Translations under genes and position numbers: made by a program
Shown: positions 47,538 through 59,162 of the stretch, one piece after another
Numbering within the stretch: position 1 is the stretch's first letter
Layout of the letters: every line of letters begins with the position of its first letter
Notes under the pieces: model-generated
What the model saw: the letters and a program-made list of their open reading frames with translations, nothing else
Databases searched by the model: none
What the model was told of the DNA's origin: nothing
Origin: Deltaproteobacteria bacterium
GTDB taxonomy: Bacteria; JADJOY01
Assembly (NCBI GenBank): GCA_016713535.1
Contig: JADJOY010000022.1
Location: forward strand, 1-64,000
Direction: 5' to 3'
Length of the DNA stretch: 64,000 nucleotides

Positions 47538-48403
47538 AGCGGGTCGGACGTTACGTCGCCCTCACCCTCGGCTGGCTGCTGCTGGTCGCCTACTTCACCT
47601 ACCTGCGCTTTCCCTACGCGCAGGTGCGCAGCCTGATCGAGCCGCGCCTCGCGACGCTCGGGATCGGCGCGCTGAGCTTCGACGGCCTCGAGGCCACGGC
47701 GCTCGGCGGGCTCCGGCTCACCGGGGTGTCGTGGACGCCGATGGGCTGGTCGCCCACGCAGGCCATCGAGGTCGAGCAGGTCGACCTCGCCCCCGCGTAC
47801 CTCAAGCTGCTGCGGCGCGCGCGCGCCGTGCGCTTCGACGCCAAGCTCTTCGGCGGGCGGGCGCACGGCACCGCCGCCGTCACCGCCGAGCTGCGGACGC
47901 AGGTGACCGCGAGCCTCGACGAGCTCGACCTCGCCCAGGCCACGCTGCCGTCACTGCCCGCCGGCGCGTCCGGCTCGGTGAGCGGCAAGATCGACCTCGA
48001 CATCGGCAACGGCGTCGAGGGCAGCAAGGGCGCCATCCACCTCGAGGCGAGCGACGGTGAGATCCCGCCGATCAACTCGAACGGCATGAAGATCCCGCCC
48101 AGCCCGCTCAAGTTCGCCAAGGCCGAGCTCGACGTCACCGTCGACGGTCCCAAGGTGGACATCAACTCGCTGACCGTGAAGGGCCCCGACGTCGAAGGCA
48201 GCGCCTCGGGCAACGTCACGATGCGCGGGCGCTCGATCGCCAACGGTCCGCTCGCCGCCGACGTGAAGTTCAAGCTCCCCGACGGCTCGAGCCTGAAGGC
48301 GATGGAAGGTCTGATCGCTGGCTTCCGCGTGAAGAAGGACGCCGAGGGCTACTTCACCCTCAAGCTCGCCGGCACCCTCGCCAACCCGTCGCCGAGGCTG
48401 TGA
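47534..48403 (+). CDS. gspN: Type II secretion protein GspN
   Basis: A 289-residue protein starting at GTG 47534 (GTGA overlap with gspM). One N-terminal helix (RYVALTLGWLLLVAYFTYL), then a beta-rich periplasmic part resembling the GspN/AsmA-like fold, with GIGALSFDGLEATALGGLRL and a repeated strand pattern. It ends the secretion operon. The prepilin peptidase gene gspO is not in the window. Confidence 0.82.
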   Translation: MKRVGRYVALTLGWLLLVAYFTYLRFPYAQVRSLIEPRLATLGIGALSFDGLEATALGGLRLTGVSWTPMGWSPTQAIEVEQVDLAPAYLKLLRRARAVRFDAKLFGGRAHGTAAVTAELRTQVTASLDELDLAQATLPSLPAGASGSVSGKIDLDIGNGVEGSKGAIHLEASDGEIPPINSNGMKIPPSPLKFAKAELDVTVDGPKVDINSLTVKGPDVEGSASGNVTMRGRSIANGPLAADVKFKLPDGSSLKAMEGLIAGFRVKKDAEGYFTLKLAGTLANPSPRL

Positions 48404-48411
48404 GTTTTCTC

Positions 48412-48468
48412 GGGGGGCTGTTCCAGCCCCCCGCACTGCGTTTCTGCGGGGTCTTTCCAAGACCCCGC
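48412..48468 (+). terminator. Two perfect back-to-back GC hairpins after gspN
   Basis: Hairpin one pairs 48412-48420 with 48424-48432 (GGGGGGCTG, loop TTC). Hairpin two pairs 48446-48455 with 48459-48468 (GCGGGGTCTT, loop TCC). Both are perfect and begin nine bases after the gspN stop. No T-run follows, so they may end transcription with Rho or protect the mRNA 3' end. Confidence 0.65.
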
Positions 48469-49150
48469 CCCGAATCCGGCGCGACGACGCGCCGCGCGCC
48501 TCTGGCGCGTGCTGGTCGTTACACCCGTTCGTGGGCCACTCCGGCGGTCGCGACGGGACCCCACCCCCGAGGCGTTTCGCTGCGCTCGCGGCGTGCCGCT
48601 GGCACGCGCCGATCACCGGGTCCGCTCGGCGACGGATCTGCCGAGCAACCGAGCTAACGACGCTCGCTCGGGGTTCTTCCAGCCCCCGCGGAGAGGCGCG
48701 CCCTGCGCCCGAGAAGTTCGGAGGGCCCGAATCCCGTCGGGCCGCGTCGCCATCGTCGGCGGACCGCCGGGATGCGGTCCCTCCGACCCGATCGGTGATC
48801 GTCCGGCACACGCCCGATCGGCGCACGCATGGGTGCGTAGGGGCGAGCGAGAGCTCGCCCGATTTCCCGATCAGCGACCGCCCCACGCTGTCGCATTCGC
48901 CGCCGATCCCGCTCGGGTCCGCTTCCTACCGCGATCCGCGCGCTCGGCGGCGACCACGACGTCGCGTATCGCCGGGCACGCGACGCGTGCCCCTCCTGCC
49001 CCGCGAATCGCTACTCAGCCCGGAAACCTCAGGCTCCTTGATCGCGAGACCGACAAGCCGCCGTCAGATCGCGGCGGATCGTCGCTCGCTGTAGAAGGCG
49101 GCTGAGGTCTCCGGCCTCGGTTCCCCGCGAGCACCAACCGCGCCTCGACC
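48469..49150. other. Hairpin-dense noncoding region between converging genes
   Basis: No convincing gene in about 680 bases, although GC-richness keeps several frames open. Perfect or near-perfect hairpins: 48494-48510, 48591-48607, 48724-48743, 48761-48780, 48841-48860 (GGGCGAGC, GAGA tetraloop) and 48974-48992 (GGGCACGC, loop GAC). The last one matches elements near 58.5 and 59.0 kb. Confidence 0.6.
48962..48996 (+). repeat. REP-like palindromic element, copy 1
   Basis: A head sequence close to TCGCGTATCGCC is followed by the hairpin GGGCACGC-GAC-GCGTGCCC and CTCC. The same head and stem recur, reversed, at 58494-58531 and 58990-59027, with a loop one base longer. It lies outside genes, as REP elements do. 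Confidence 0.55.
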
Positions 49151-50140
49151 TCACCCGCCCAGGTCGGCTTGCATGTGACTCAGCAGGCCGGACGCGAGGT
49201 CGGACTCGGCGCCGGCGCCGCCGAGGTAGCCGAGGGCATCGTCCTGGCCCTTCACGAAGTGGTCGAGCCACGCGGTGAAGTAGCGGCGCGCGAGGCGATG
49301 CTGGTGGTCCTCGACCTCGATGGTGCGCGGGCAGTCGCCGAGCGAGGGGCCGAGCACGTCGCCGAGCGAGCCTTCGTCGGTGAAGCCCGAGTGGTTGGCG
49401 CCGGCGATCACCACGACCTGCTTCGGCACGCCCGCGAGCACGCCGTAGGTCGAGAGGTCGTTCAGGTAGCCCGCCTGGCAGTCGAGGTCACCGGCCATGA
49501 GGAGCAGCGGCGCCGAGATCTCGGACACCAGCGGCTCGCCGAGCCCCCCGCCGCCCATCATCACCGCCGCGAGCACGGCGGCGTCGGTGGTCGACACCTT
49601 CGCCGCGGTGCCGGCGCCCATCGAGTGGCCGATCGTGGCTCGCCGGACGATGTCGACCAAGCCGAAGATCGGCCGCCCCGGCGTGCTCGCCTCCGCCGCC
49701 AGCACGTCGAAACCCGCCTCCATGCCGACGTCCTGGCCGTACTCGGTGGACGAGCAGAAGGTCGGATCGGTGAAGGTCAGTACCACGTAGCCGTGGCTCG
49801 CGAGGTGCTTTCCCACCCACGTCTGCCAGCCCGCGATCGCGCAGTACCCGGGCGCCATCACCACGGCGGGATACGGCGCCGCCTCGCTCGACGTGGGAGA
49901 CGTGATCGTCGACTGCACCAGGCCAAAGGTCGTCGAATAGAAGTAGTCGTAGCTCGCGATCCCGTACGGCCCCGGTTCGTCGAGAGCGGTCGAGGGCGGC
50001 GGTGTCGCGAGCGGCGGACAGCCCGGCGTGCTCGCACCGAGCACCGCGAGCAACGTGATCGAGAGCGGGACGGCTGTCTGAGCGGGCCGCCGTACCCATG
50101 CCGCGGTCGTTCCCACCCTCTCGGGGAACCGAAGGAGCAT
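49151..50140 (-). CDS. Exported alpha/beta hydrolase, possibly a lipoprotein
   Basis: A 329-residue protein. After an N-terminal hydrophobic stretch (VPLSITLLAVLGASTPGC), which may be a signal or a lipobox, comes an alpha/beta hydrolase fold: an oxyanion region VVMAPGYCAIAGWQTW, the nucleophile elbow IGHSMGAGTAAKV, an acid in LMAGDLDCQAGY, and a His in AGANHSGFTD. The arrangement resembles the dienelactone hydrolase/cutinase-like polyesterase group. Substrate unknown; ester or polyester cleavage is an inference. ATG 50140 is only five bases from the start of the divergent gene, so a later start (GTG 50116) is possible. Confidence 0.75.
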   Translation of the reverse strand: MLLRFPERVGTTAAWVRRPAQTAVPLSITLLAVLGASTPGCPPLATPPPSTALDEPGPYGIASYDYFYSTTFGLVQSTITSPTSSEAAPYPAVVMAPGYCAIAGWQTWVGKHLASHGYVVLTFTDPTFCSSTEYGQDVGMEAGFDVLAAEASTPGRPIFGLVDIVRRATIGHSMGAGTAAKVSTTDAAVLAAVMMGGGGLGEPLVSEISAPLLLMAGDLDCQAGYLNDLSTYGVLAGVPKQVVVIAGANHSGFTDEGSLGDVLGPSLGDCPRTIEVEDHQHRLARRYFTAWLDHFVKGQDDALGYLGGAGAESDLASGLLSHMQADLGG

Positions 50141-50145
50141 CCCAC

Positions 50146-51501
50146 ATGCGCATGGCCTGGCTTGCCTTCACGCTCGTGCTCTCGGCCGCACTCGCGACCA
50201 TCGCTCCCGCAGCCACGATCACCGTCTATTCACTGGCCGACGCGAACTCGAGCTCCCCGCCGCACCATGGCTGCACCCTGCGCGAAGCCGTGCTCTCGGC
50301 CAACACCAACACGTCGGTCGGCCCGTGCGTCGCTGGAGACCCAGGCGCGGACGTGATCGTGCTCTCGGCCGGCACCTACGACCTCTCGATTGGCGGCCCG
50401 GGCGAAGACGCGGGGGAGACCGGCGACCTCGACGTCCGCGAGTCCGTGGAGATCGCGGGCGTCGACTCGTCGACCACGATCATCGACGCGCACTCGCTCG
50501 ACCGCATCCTCGACGTGCCCGTCGGCGAAGTGGCGTTGACCATCCACGACGTCACCCTTCTCCATGGATCCGCAAGCGACCCGGTGGTGCCTGGGGGCGC
50601 GGCGGTCCGCATGGCTGGCGAGCTGGTGGCAGGGCCATTCGGAGCTGGTTTCTGGTGCCCCGCCTGCACCCTCGTGCTGGAGGACGCCGTGCTTCCCAAC
50701 ATGAGCATGCCGGTGGTGGTGACGGGGGGGGCGCTCGCGACCATCCGCCGAGCGCGCTTCACAGCCAGTCAGGACTGGGCGCTTCTCGGCGCCCTCGCCG
50801 GTGTCACCGTCGAGGATTCGACGTTCGCGGACACCGTCGGAACGACGGCCATCTGGCAGGTCGGCGGCTTGCTGACGCTGCGCCGGTCCACGGTGTCCAA
50901 CACGGCGGCCCCCGGCGGACTCGACGGAAGTGCCGTACGAGTGGAGAGTCCATCCTCGTTGCCGGTCCTGGGCGGAGCCGACATCGAAAACTCCACGCTG
51001 ACCGGCAACGTAGGATTGACGGTCGACACCCTATTCAGCGGCCACGCGAACGTACGCTCGTCGACGCTGGTGGCGGCCGGTCCGGATCACGCGCTCTGCG
51101 GCCCGGGCGTGCTCGCGACCAACAGCATCCTGGTGGGTCAGTGCGGCGGCTCGGTCACGTCCGCTGGCGGCAACGTCGAGAGCCCGGGCAACACCTGCGG
51201 ACTCACCGCCTCCAACGACCAGCCCAACGTTGCCGATCCCAAGCTCGGACCGCTGGCGGCGAACGGCGGACCGACCCTCACCCACGCCCTGCTGACCGGC
51301 AGCCCGGCGATCGGGCACGGTCTCGACACGGACTGCCCGGCGACCGACCAGCGCGGCGTCGCCCGACCGGCGCCTCAAGGCGGGCACTGCGACGTCGGCG
51401 CCTATGAATACAACACCGGCTGTGGCGCGTCCCTGTCGGTGGCGGGGTTGGCGCCCGTGGCGTTGGCCGTGCGTGGCCGACGACGCCGCGCGCGGGCCTG
51501 A
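50146..51501 (+). CDS. Secreted CSLREA-type parallel beta-helix protein with C-terminal anchor tail
   Basis: A 451-residue protein with a GAAGGAG ribosome site eight bases before ATG 50146. It has a signal peptide ending APAATI, a [11 protein letters not shown] segment (CSLREA domain), and then repeated short strands with conserved Asn/Ser-Thr turns ([21 protein letters not shown]) of a right-handed beta-helix. Near the end it has DQRGVARP and CDVGAYE of the choice-of-anchor Q domain. It ends GCG, a hydrophobic segment ([12 protein letters not shown]) and an Arg cluster (RGRRRRARA), a MYXO-CTERM-like sorting tail. It is probably exposed on the cell surface. Function unknown. Confidence 0.85.
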   Translation: MRMAWLAFTLVLSAALATIAPAATITVYSLADANSSSPPHHGCTLREAVLSANTNTSVGPCVAGDPGADVIVLSAGTYDLSIGGPGEDAGETGDLDVRESVEIAGVDSSTTIIDAHSLDRILDVPVGEVALTIHDVTLLHGSASDPVVPGGAAVRMAGELVAGPFGAGFWCPACTLVLEDAVLPNMSMPVVVTGGALATIRRARFTASQDWALLGALAGVTVEDSTFADTVGTTAIWQVGGLLTLRRSTVSNTAAPGGLDGSAVRVESPSSLPVLGGADIENSTLTGNVGLTVDTLFSGHANVRSSTLVAAGPDHALCGPGVLATNSILVGQCGGSVTSAGGNVESPGNTCGLTASNDQPNVADPKLGPLAANGGPTLTHALLTGSPAIGHGLDTDCPATDQRGVARPAPQGGHCDVGAYEYNTGCGASLSVAGLAPVALAVRGRRRRARA

Positions 51502-51544
51502 GCGGCGGCGACGAAGCGAGCTCTCCCCCGAGGGCAGCGCCGGC

Positions 51545-52921
51545 TCACGGCCGGCCGAGCGCGTTCTGGAGCTGGGCGCGTGCCGTGGCGAGGCGGAAGC
51601 GCGCCTGGACCTCCTGCGAGCGAGCGCTGGTGAGCGCGATCTGGGCGTCGCCGAGCTCGATCACGTTCCCGACCCCGGTCTCGTAGCGCCCCTCGGCGAG
51701 GCGGAGCTGCTCGCGCGCGTTCACCACCACCTCGACCGCGGCGTCGATGGCGCTCGCCGCGTCGCGTACCGCGAGCCGCGCTTGCTCGACCTCGAGGCGC
51801 ACCTGCTGGCGCACGTTCTCGGCGGCGGCGTTCGCGGACGCCACGTTCGCTGACGCCTCGCGCACCTCCGCCCGCGTCCGTCCGCCCTCGAAGAACGGCC
51901 ACGAGATCGCGAGCCCCGCGTTCCAGTTCCAAGACGTGTCGTCGATCTGGGTGCCGGCGTCGGAGAACGTGGTGCTCGCGGCGAGACTCGGGCCGTAGCC
52001 GCCCTTCACCGCTCCGAGCGTCAGATCCTGCGCCTTCACCGACGCTTCGGCGGCGGCCACGTCGGGACGAGTCGCGAGGGCGTCGCTCACCAGCACCTGC
52101 GGGTCGCCGTCCTCGCCCGCGATCGGAGGCATGTCGTCGTCGGCGACCTCGTACGGCGCCGTGTGGATGATGCCGATCGCCCGGTCGAGCTGCGCCTTGG
52201 CGGTGGCGTATTCGTTCTCGGCCTTGATGAGCGCGACTCGCGCGTTGGCGCGGTCGGTGCGAGCCTGGACGACGTCGATCTCGGGGCGCGTGCCGACCTC
52301 GACGAACGCGGTGATCTGTTCCAGGTGCGCCTGCTGGTTGGCGAGGGTCTCGCGCGCCACCTGGACCAGGTCCTTGGCCGCCCGCGCGGCGAAGTAGGCG
52401 CTGCGCACGCCGAGCGTCACGTCGCGCGTGGTCGACGCCTCGCTCGCCTCTTGCGCCTCGTGGCCAGCGCGCGCGGCGTCGCGGCGGCCCGTGGTCTGGC
52501 CGAAGTCGTAGAGGAGCTGGCTCGCGGTCACGTCGAAGGACCAGTAGTCGAAGGTGTCGAACGTCGGGTTGGTGGAGCGGCCCGTGGTGGTGGTGGTGCG
52601 CGGCAGCGAGCCCGGCCGCGACGTGTAGTTGGCGGTGGTGCGCTCGTAACCGGCGCTGCCGCCGAGCTGCGGCAAGAGCCCCGCGCCCGCTTGGTCGACC
52701 CCGCGCCGACGCGGCCTCGGTCTCGGCGCGCGCCGCCGCCAGGTTCGGCTGGTGCTCGAGGGCGAGCTCGAGCGCGTCGGCGAGGGTCAGGACCTCGGGC
52801 GCGGGCGCCAGCCTCACCGAGCCGTCGTCCGGCCCGCTCGGCGCGGCGATCGCGGCGCACGGCACCGCGCACGCCAGCGCCGCCGCGAGGCGCCAGGCCC
52901 GCGCCCAGGCTCGCCGCGCGC

Positions 52922-52925
<4 letters not shown>
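51545..52925 (-). CDS. TolC-family outer-membrane efflux protein (one-base frameshift)
   Basis: About 459 residues after correcting a C4 run at 52699-52702, where one base fewer gives SARVDQAGAGLLPQLGG. A signal peptide (ACAVPCAAIAAP) precedes two outer-membrane efflux repeats of long coiled helices (LTLADALELALEHQPNLAAA; later RPDVAAAEASVKAQDLTLG). TolC proteins form trimeric outer-membrane tunnels. The start GTG 52925 overlaps the stop of the permease gene, so it belongs to the MacAB-like operon. Confidence 0.88.
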
Positions 52926-54927
<2,002 letters not shown>

Positions 54928-54944
54928 CGCTCGGCTCGCCGCGC

Positions 54945-56270
54945 TCAGAACCCCGGGATGCGCGGACCGGGGCGGCGCGCGCCACCCGCGGCGCCGCTCG
55001 CCGAGGCTCCCGCCGGGCTCGGCGCGTCCGTGATCAGCAGATCGCCCGCCTGGAGGGGACCCTCGACCACCTCGGTGACCGAGCCGTCCGAGAGCCCCGT
55101 CCGGACCGCAACGGCGACCGGCTGGTCGCTCTCGAGGCGCCACACGGTGCGGGTGGGGTAGCCGCCTTCGCCGCGGTTGCCCCGCTTGGCGCCGTCGCCG
55201 CTCGCCTCGCCGCCGCGCGCGCCGCCCTGCTTGCCCGCGCCCGCACCCGCCGTTCCAGCAGCGGCCTCGCCCTTTCCCCCGGCCGTGAACGACGCCGGCG
55301 GACGGAACCGCAGCGCCGCGTTCGGCACCCGCAGCACGTCGGTCTTCTCGGCGTAGACGAAGGTCACGTTGGCGGTCATGCCGGGGCGCAGGTCGAGCGC
55401 GGCGTTGTCGACGTCGAGGACCACGTCGTAGGTGACGACGTTCTGCACCGTCTGGGCCGCGTTCCGGATCTGGCGGACCTTGCCCGAGAAGCGCTGGGCG
55501 GGATACGCGTCGACCGTGAAGGTCGCGTCCATGCCCGCGGTGAGCTTGCCGATGTCGGCCTCCGAGACGCTCGTGTCGACCTGCATCTTGCGCAGGTCCT
55601 CGGCGATCACGAAGAGCGTGGGCGCCTGCAGCGACGCCGCCACGGTCTGGCCCACGTCCACGTTGCGCGAGATCACGATGCCGTGGATCGGCGACACGAT
55701 GGTGGTGTAGGCGAGGTTCACCTCGGCCTGGTGGAGCGCCGCCGCCGCCTGGCCGACCGCGCCGTCCGCGGCCGCGACACCGGCCTTGGCAGCCTCGTAC
55801 GTGGTGGCCGCGGCGTCGAGGTCGGCGGGCGCGATGAGCTTCCTCTCGGCGAGCGTCCTGGTGCGCTGGTACTGGCGCTCGGCGTCCTTGGCCTGCACCG
55901 CGGCCTTGATGCGGTTGGCGAGCGCGGCGGCGTGATTGGCGCGCGCCTGCGCGGCCGCCGCGTCGTAGAGCGCCGGATCGATCCTCGCGATCACCTCACC
56001 CGCCTCGACCGGCGAATTGAAGTCCTTGAGGAGCTGCTGGATCCGTCCCGACACCTGGCTGCCCACCTGCACCGTGACCAGCGCCGAGAGCGTGCCGGTG
56101 GCGGTCACCTTCGCGACGACCGCGCCGCGATCCGCGGAGGCGGTGTCGAATTTGACCTTGGGCGGCTCTTTCCAGGCGCGGTAGCCCCACCAGCCGCCGC
56201 CCGCCGCGAGGGCGGCGGCGACCCCCACCCCCACGACGAGCCGTGTGTTCGATCGACGCGGACGGTCCAC
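54945..56270 (-). CDS. MacA/HlyD-type periplasmic adaptor protein
   Basis: A 441-residue protein from GTG 56270, with a good AGGAGA ribosome site five bases upstream. One N-terminal helix (RLVVGVGVAAALAAGG) anchors it; then come a lipoyl half (VTVQVGSQVSGRIQQLL), an alpha-hairpin (residues about 110-190), the second lipoyl half (IVSPIHGIVISRNVDVGQ) and beta-barrel domains. A Gly/Ala-rich insert lies near residues 345-370. It links the MacB-like permease to TolC. The frame upstream is open into the GH51-like gene, but the ribosome site supports an independent start. Confidence 0.9.
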   Translation of the reverse strand: MDRPRRSNTRLVVGVGVAAALAAGGGWWGYRAWKEPPKVKFDTASADRGAVVAKVTATGTLSALVTVQVGSQVSGRIQQLLKDFNSPVEAGEVIARIDPALYDAAAAQARANHAAALANRIKAAVQAKDAERQYQRTRTLAERKLIAPADLDAAATTYEAAKAGVAAADGAVGQAAAALHQAEVNLAYTTIVSPIHGIVISRNVDVGQTVAASLQAPTLFVIAEDLRKMQVDTSVSEADIGKLTAGMDATFTVDAYPAQRFSGKVRQIRNAAQTVQNVVTYDVVLDVDNAALDLRPGMTANVTFVYAEKTDVLRVPNAALRFRPPASFTAGGKGEAAAGTAGAGAGKQGGARGGEASGDGAKRGNRGEGGYPTRTVWRLESDQPVAVAVRTGLSDGSVTEVVEGPLQAGDLLITDAPSPAGASASGAAGGARRPGPRIPGF

Positions 56271-58355
56271 CGGATCTCCTGGTCGCGGCGCGGTGGCGCC
56301 ACGCAACGGCTGCAACCTGGCCGAGCACCCTTGCGCGGGTGTTGTTCGACCATGAAGAACTGTGAACGTGACGCGCGCCGCGCGCGGAGTCCAGTCGCGG
56401 ACTGCACCGGCCGGCGCGCGCGGCCGCCAGCGCCGGAACACGATGGCGTTGGCCGAGTGCGGCGGCAGCGTCACGAGCGTGGTGTCGCCGACCTCGGCGA
56501 GCGCGCGGCTGGTGAGCGTGACCGTGAGGGCGCCGTCCTCGGGCTCGTTGGTCGAGCCGACGCTCGGTCCGGTCACGATCGCCTGCTCAGCCGAGCGCGG
56601 CGTGAAGCCGGTCAGCGCGATCCGGAGCGGGATCGGATCGTTCGAGTCCTTGTTGAGCGCCATCACCGTCAGGCGGTCGCCCTCCGGGCTTCGCCCAGCG
56701 ACCACCGCCACCGTGTCGACCCGCGTCACCAGGCTCGACACGAAGCCCATCGAGAGGCCGGACTCGAATCCGACGTCGAACGTCGGGGTCGTGAGCTCCC
56801 ACTTCAGCCGATCCCCCTCGTCGAGATAGTCGCTGAAGAGCTTCTGCACCCAGTAGGTGGGACGCGGGCGCGGATCGTCGCTGCCCGACTCACCGGTCTT
56901 CGACCACCGCGACACCCCCTGGATCTGGCCGAGACCGTTGTCCTCCTCGTAGAGGAGGAACGTGGTCGACACCGGGATGCCATTGCGCACCAGCACGTTG
57001 AACAGGTCCGCGAGCGAGAGCGCCTCGCGCAGGTGCACGTGGCGCGTCCGCGCTTCCTGGAAGTTGTAGACGGTGTTGTTCTCGGTGCCGTAGACGGCGT
57101 GGTCGCCGAGCGTGCCGGCAGGCTCGAACAGGAACGTCTCGAGGGTGTCGAAGCCACCCATGATGACGTCGTGGACGCCGGGATCGTTCTTGAGGTCGAC
57201 GGTGGTGGTCGGCACGAAGGGCGCGGTCGCCGCGATCTCGTGGTAGACGCGCACGACGCCCTTGCTCGTGAGGCGAAGGCCGATCGTGTGCGGGCCCTTG
57301 CTCAGCGCCACCTGGGGCCGCGGTGACTCGTTGCCGGCGATGGTGAAGGTCTGGTTCACCGCGCCGTCGACCAGGAACTCGACGGTCGGCACCTCGCCCG
57401 AGCCCGACGCGTTCACGATCGAGAAGCCGAAGGTATAGGTGGCGTTGGCGGGGAAAGTCGGCGTGTCCACGACGGTGATGCCGGGCTTGGTGATCTCGAA
57501 GCCGTAGTTGGGCGCGAGCGAGCTCGGCGCGTAGAGGTGCTTGGCCCAGAAGTCGAAGCCGTCGGGGGCGAGGCTGTTGATGGTGCTGTACCACTGCTGG
57601 GTGAACTCGGGCTCGTAGTAGGTGCCGAAGCCGATCGCGCCGATCTCGACCGTGGGGTCGACCTTCTCCATCTCGACCCGGAAGCTCATGAGGCTGGTGG
57701 CGTAGAGGTTGATGAAGAAGTCGCCGCCGCGCAGCTCGTTGCCGATCTCCCAGTACGGCACGTCGTAGGGCGCGGGGTGGCCGTTGGCGGCGCGGACCGC
57801 GGCCCAGTCGGTGCCGCCGCGCGGGTTCGAGCCGTCGTTGGGCGAGTTCATGTATTCGACCCAGTCGGCGGCGGTGCCGGGGCCGAGCGCCCAGTTGACG
57901 GTGATCATGCCGACCGCGCCGATCTGCTCGCAGAACTGTCCGAACTCGTCGCTGCCGACCACGATGTTGCGGCCGCTGGTCGGATCGACGGGGCGCAGCT
58001 CCATCGGGCCGAGGCCGTCGCGCCAGTCGTAGTGATTGGAGAGGAGCCCGCCCGGATAGCGCAGCACCGTCGGCCCCATGTCGCGAACCAGCGGCGCGTA
58101 CGAGAAGAACTTGGCGCGCGTCTGCGCCGCGGCCTCGGGTGTGGTGACCTTGTCGGGGAGGCCGTTCGACGGGCCGGTCCAGAGGATCTGGGTGCCCCAC
58201 AGGTGGCGGTCGATGTGGCCGGTGACCTGGGTGGCGTCGACGCGCACCTCCGCGCTCACGCCACCGCCCGGGCTCCCGCTTCCACCACCACCGCAGCCCA
58301 CCGCGAACGCGGTCAGCGCTAACGCGACGAGTACCCGCCGAGGGAGGAGGCGCAT
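56271..58355 (-). CDS. GH51-like alpha-L-arabinofuranosidase-type lipoprotein (3' end unresolved)
   Basis: It starts at ATG 58355 with a lipoprotein signal (ALALTAFAVGCGGGG). The barrel shows GH51-like features: RYPGGLLSNHYDWRDGLGP, VNWALGPGTAADWVEYMN, YWEIGNELRGGDF with the acid/base Glu after Asn, and a C-terminal beta-domain ending VTLPPHSANAIVFRR. A jellyroll-like insert (TYTFGFSIVNASGSGEVPTV, about residues 250-360) interrupts the barrel and could bind sugars. No stop appears in any forward frame before macA, so either the stop was lost by an indel or the two are one chain; the coordinate 56271 is only the limit set by macA. Family placement is tentative. Confidence 0.65.
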
Positions 58356-58478
58356 CACGAGCGATCGAGAGAGGAGTGGAACGCGTTCGTCTCGATGGCG
58401 GGATATCCCGGGACCGTCGTACGCCGGGATCGAGCGGCGCGCAACGTAACAGGAGCACGCCGCGACGTCTGCCGGATC
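58356..58478 (-). other. Upstream region of the GH51-like operon
   Basis: The 123 bases before ATG 58355 contain AGGGAGGAGG-like pyrimidine/purine stretches on the opposite strand and a weak promoter-like pair TTGCGC-17-TACGAC on the minus strand. Nothing stronger is visible; the tandem repeat array begins immediately beyond it. Confidence 0.25.
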
Positions 58479-58493
58479 GGTGCGATCACCCCC

Positions 58494-58531
58494 GGGGAGG
58501 GGCACGCGTCTGCGTGCCCGGCGATACGACC
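58494..58531 (-). repeat. REP-like palindromic element, copy 2
   Basis: Stem 58500-58507/58512-58519 with flank CGGCGATACGAC, the reverse complement of the element at 48962-48996. The loop is GTCT. Confidence 0.55.
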
Positions 58532-58989
58532 GAGCTCCTGCGGCCGCCGGGACTGCCGATCCCGGTAGGGTCCGAGCTGTACAGAGATCGCCGACCGAGC
58601 CGACCGACGCCGTCGCGTATCGCCGATCGCGCGGCGCGCGACCCTCCGGGGCCCGATCCTGCCTCAGCCCGGGAGGGCACGGGGCCGCCGGCCCGTGGTC
58701 CGGCGCCGCCGCGCAACCACGAACGCGCCCACCAGCGCACCGAGCGCCGCGACCCGGCGGCCCGATAGGTGCGATCACGGGGGGGGCGTCTGCGTGCGGC
58801 GTGGGCCCTGCGGCCGCCGGGCGCCGCCGGTAGGGTCCGGCGGCGGTTCGCGGGGCGTCGCGTGCGTGCGCGGCGCGCGCGGGGGATCCTGCCAGGGGGG
58901 GCGGGCGCGGCGGTGCGGCGCGCACACGAACGCGCCCACCAGCGCACCGAGCGCCGCGACCCGGCGGCCCGATAGGTGCGATCACCCCG

Positions 58990-59027
58990 GGGGAGGGGCA
59001 CGCGTCTGCGTGCCCGGCGATACGACC
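58990..59027 (-). repeat. REP-like palindromic element, copy 3
   Basis: Stem 58996-59003/59008-59015, same orientation and flank as copy 2, in the third tandem unit. Confidence 0.55.
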
Positions 59028-59162
59028 GAGCTCCTGCGGCCGCCGGGACTGCCGACCCCGGTAGGGTCCGAGCCGGACAGAGATCGACGACCGAGCCGAC
59101 GCGACGCTGGCGCGTATCGCCGATCGCGCGGCGCGCGACCCTCCGGGGACGGGATCGTAAGC

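Larger units (their letters stand above)
58479..59150. repeat. Three tandem copies of a 200-290 bp GC-rich repeat
   Basis: Each unit begins GGTGCGATCAC (58479, 58768, 58975) and carries CTGCGGCCGCCGGG and GGTAGGGTCC. Units one and three also carry the REP-like hairpin (GGGCACGC stem), CGGCGATACGACCGAGCTCC and GCGTATCGCCGATCGCGCGG. Bases 58717-58778 recur exactly at 58924-58985. The middle unit is shortened and G-rich, with G8 and G7 runs replacing normal sequence, and looks corrupted. No coding gene is supported here. Confidence 0.75.

Noticed and set aside
48509-49105. 198-codon plus-strand frame after gspN
   Set aside because: Arg/Pro/Ala-rich, crosses several hairpins and resembles no protein; noncoding DNA with few stops because of GC content.
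58479-59150. CRISPR array
   Set aside because: Repeat units are 200-290 bases and nearly contiguous, without short repeats and unique spacers, and no cas genes are near.
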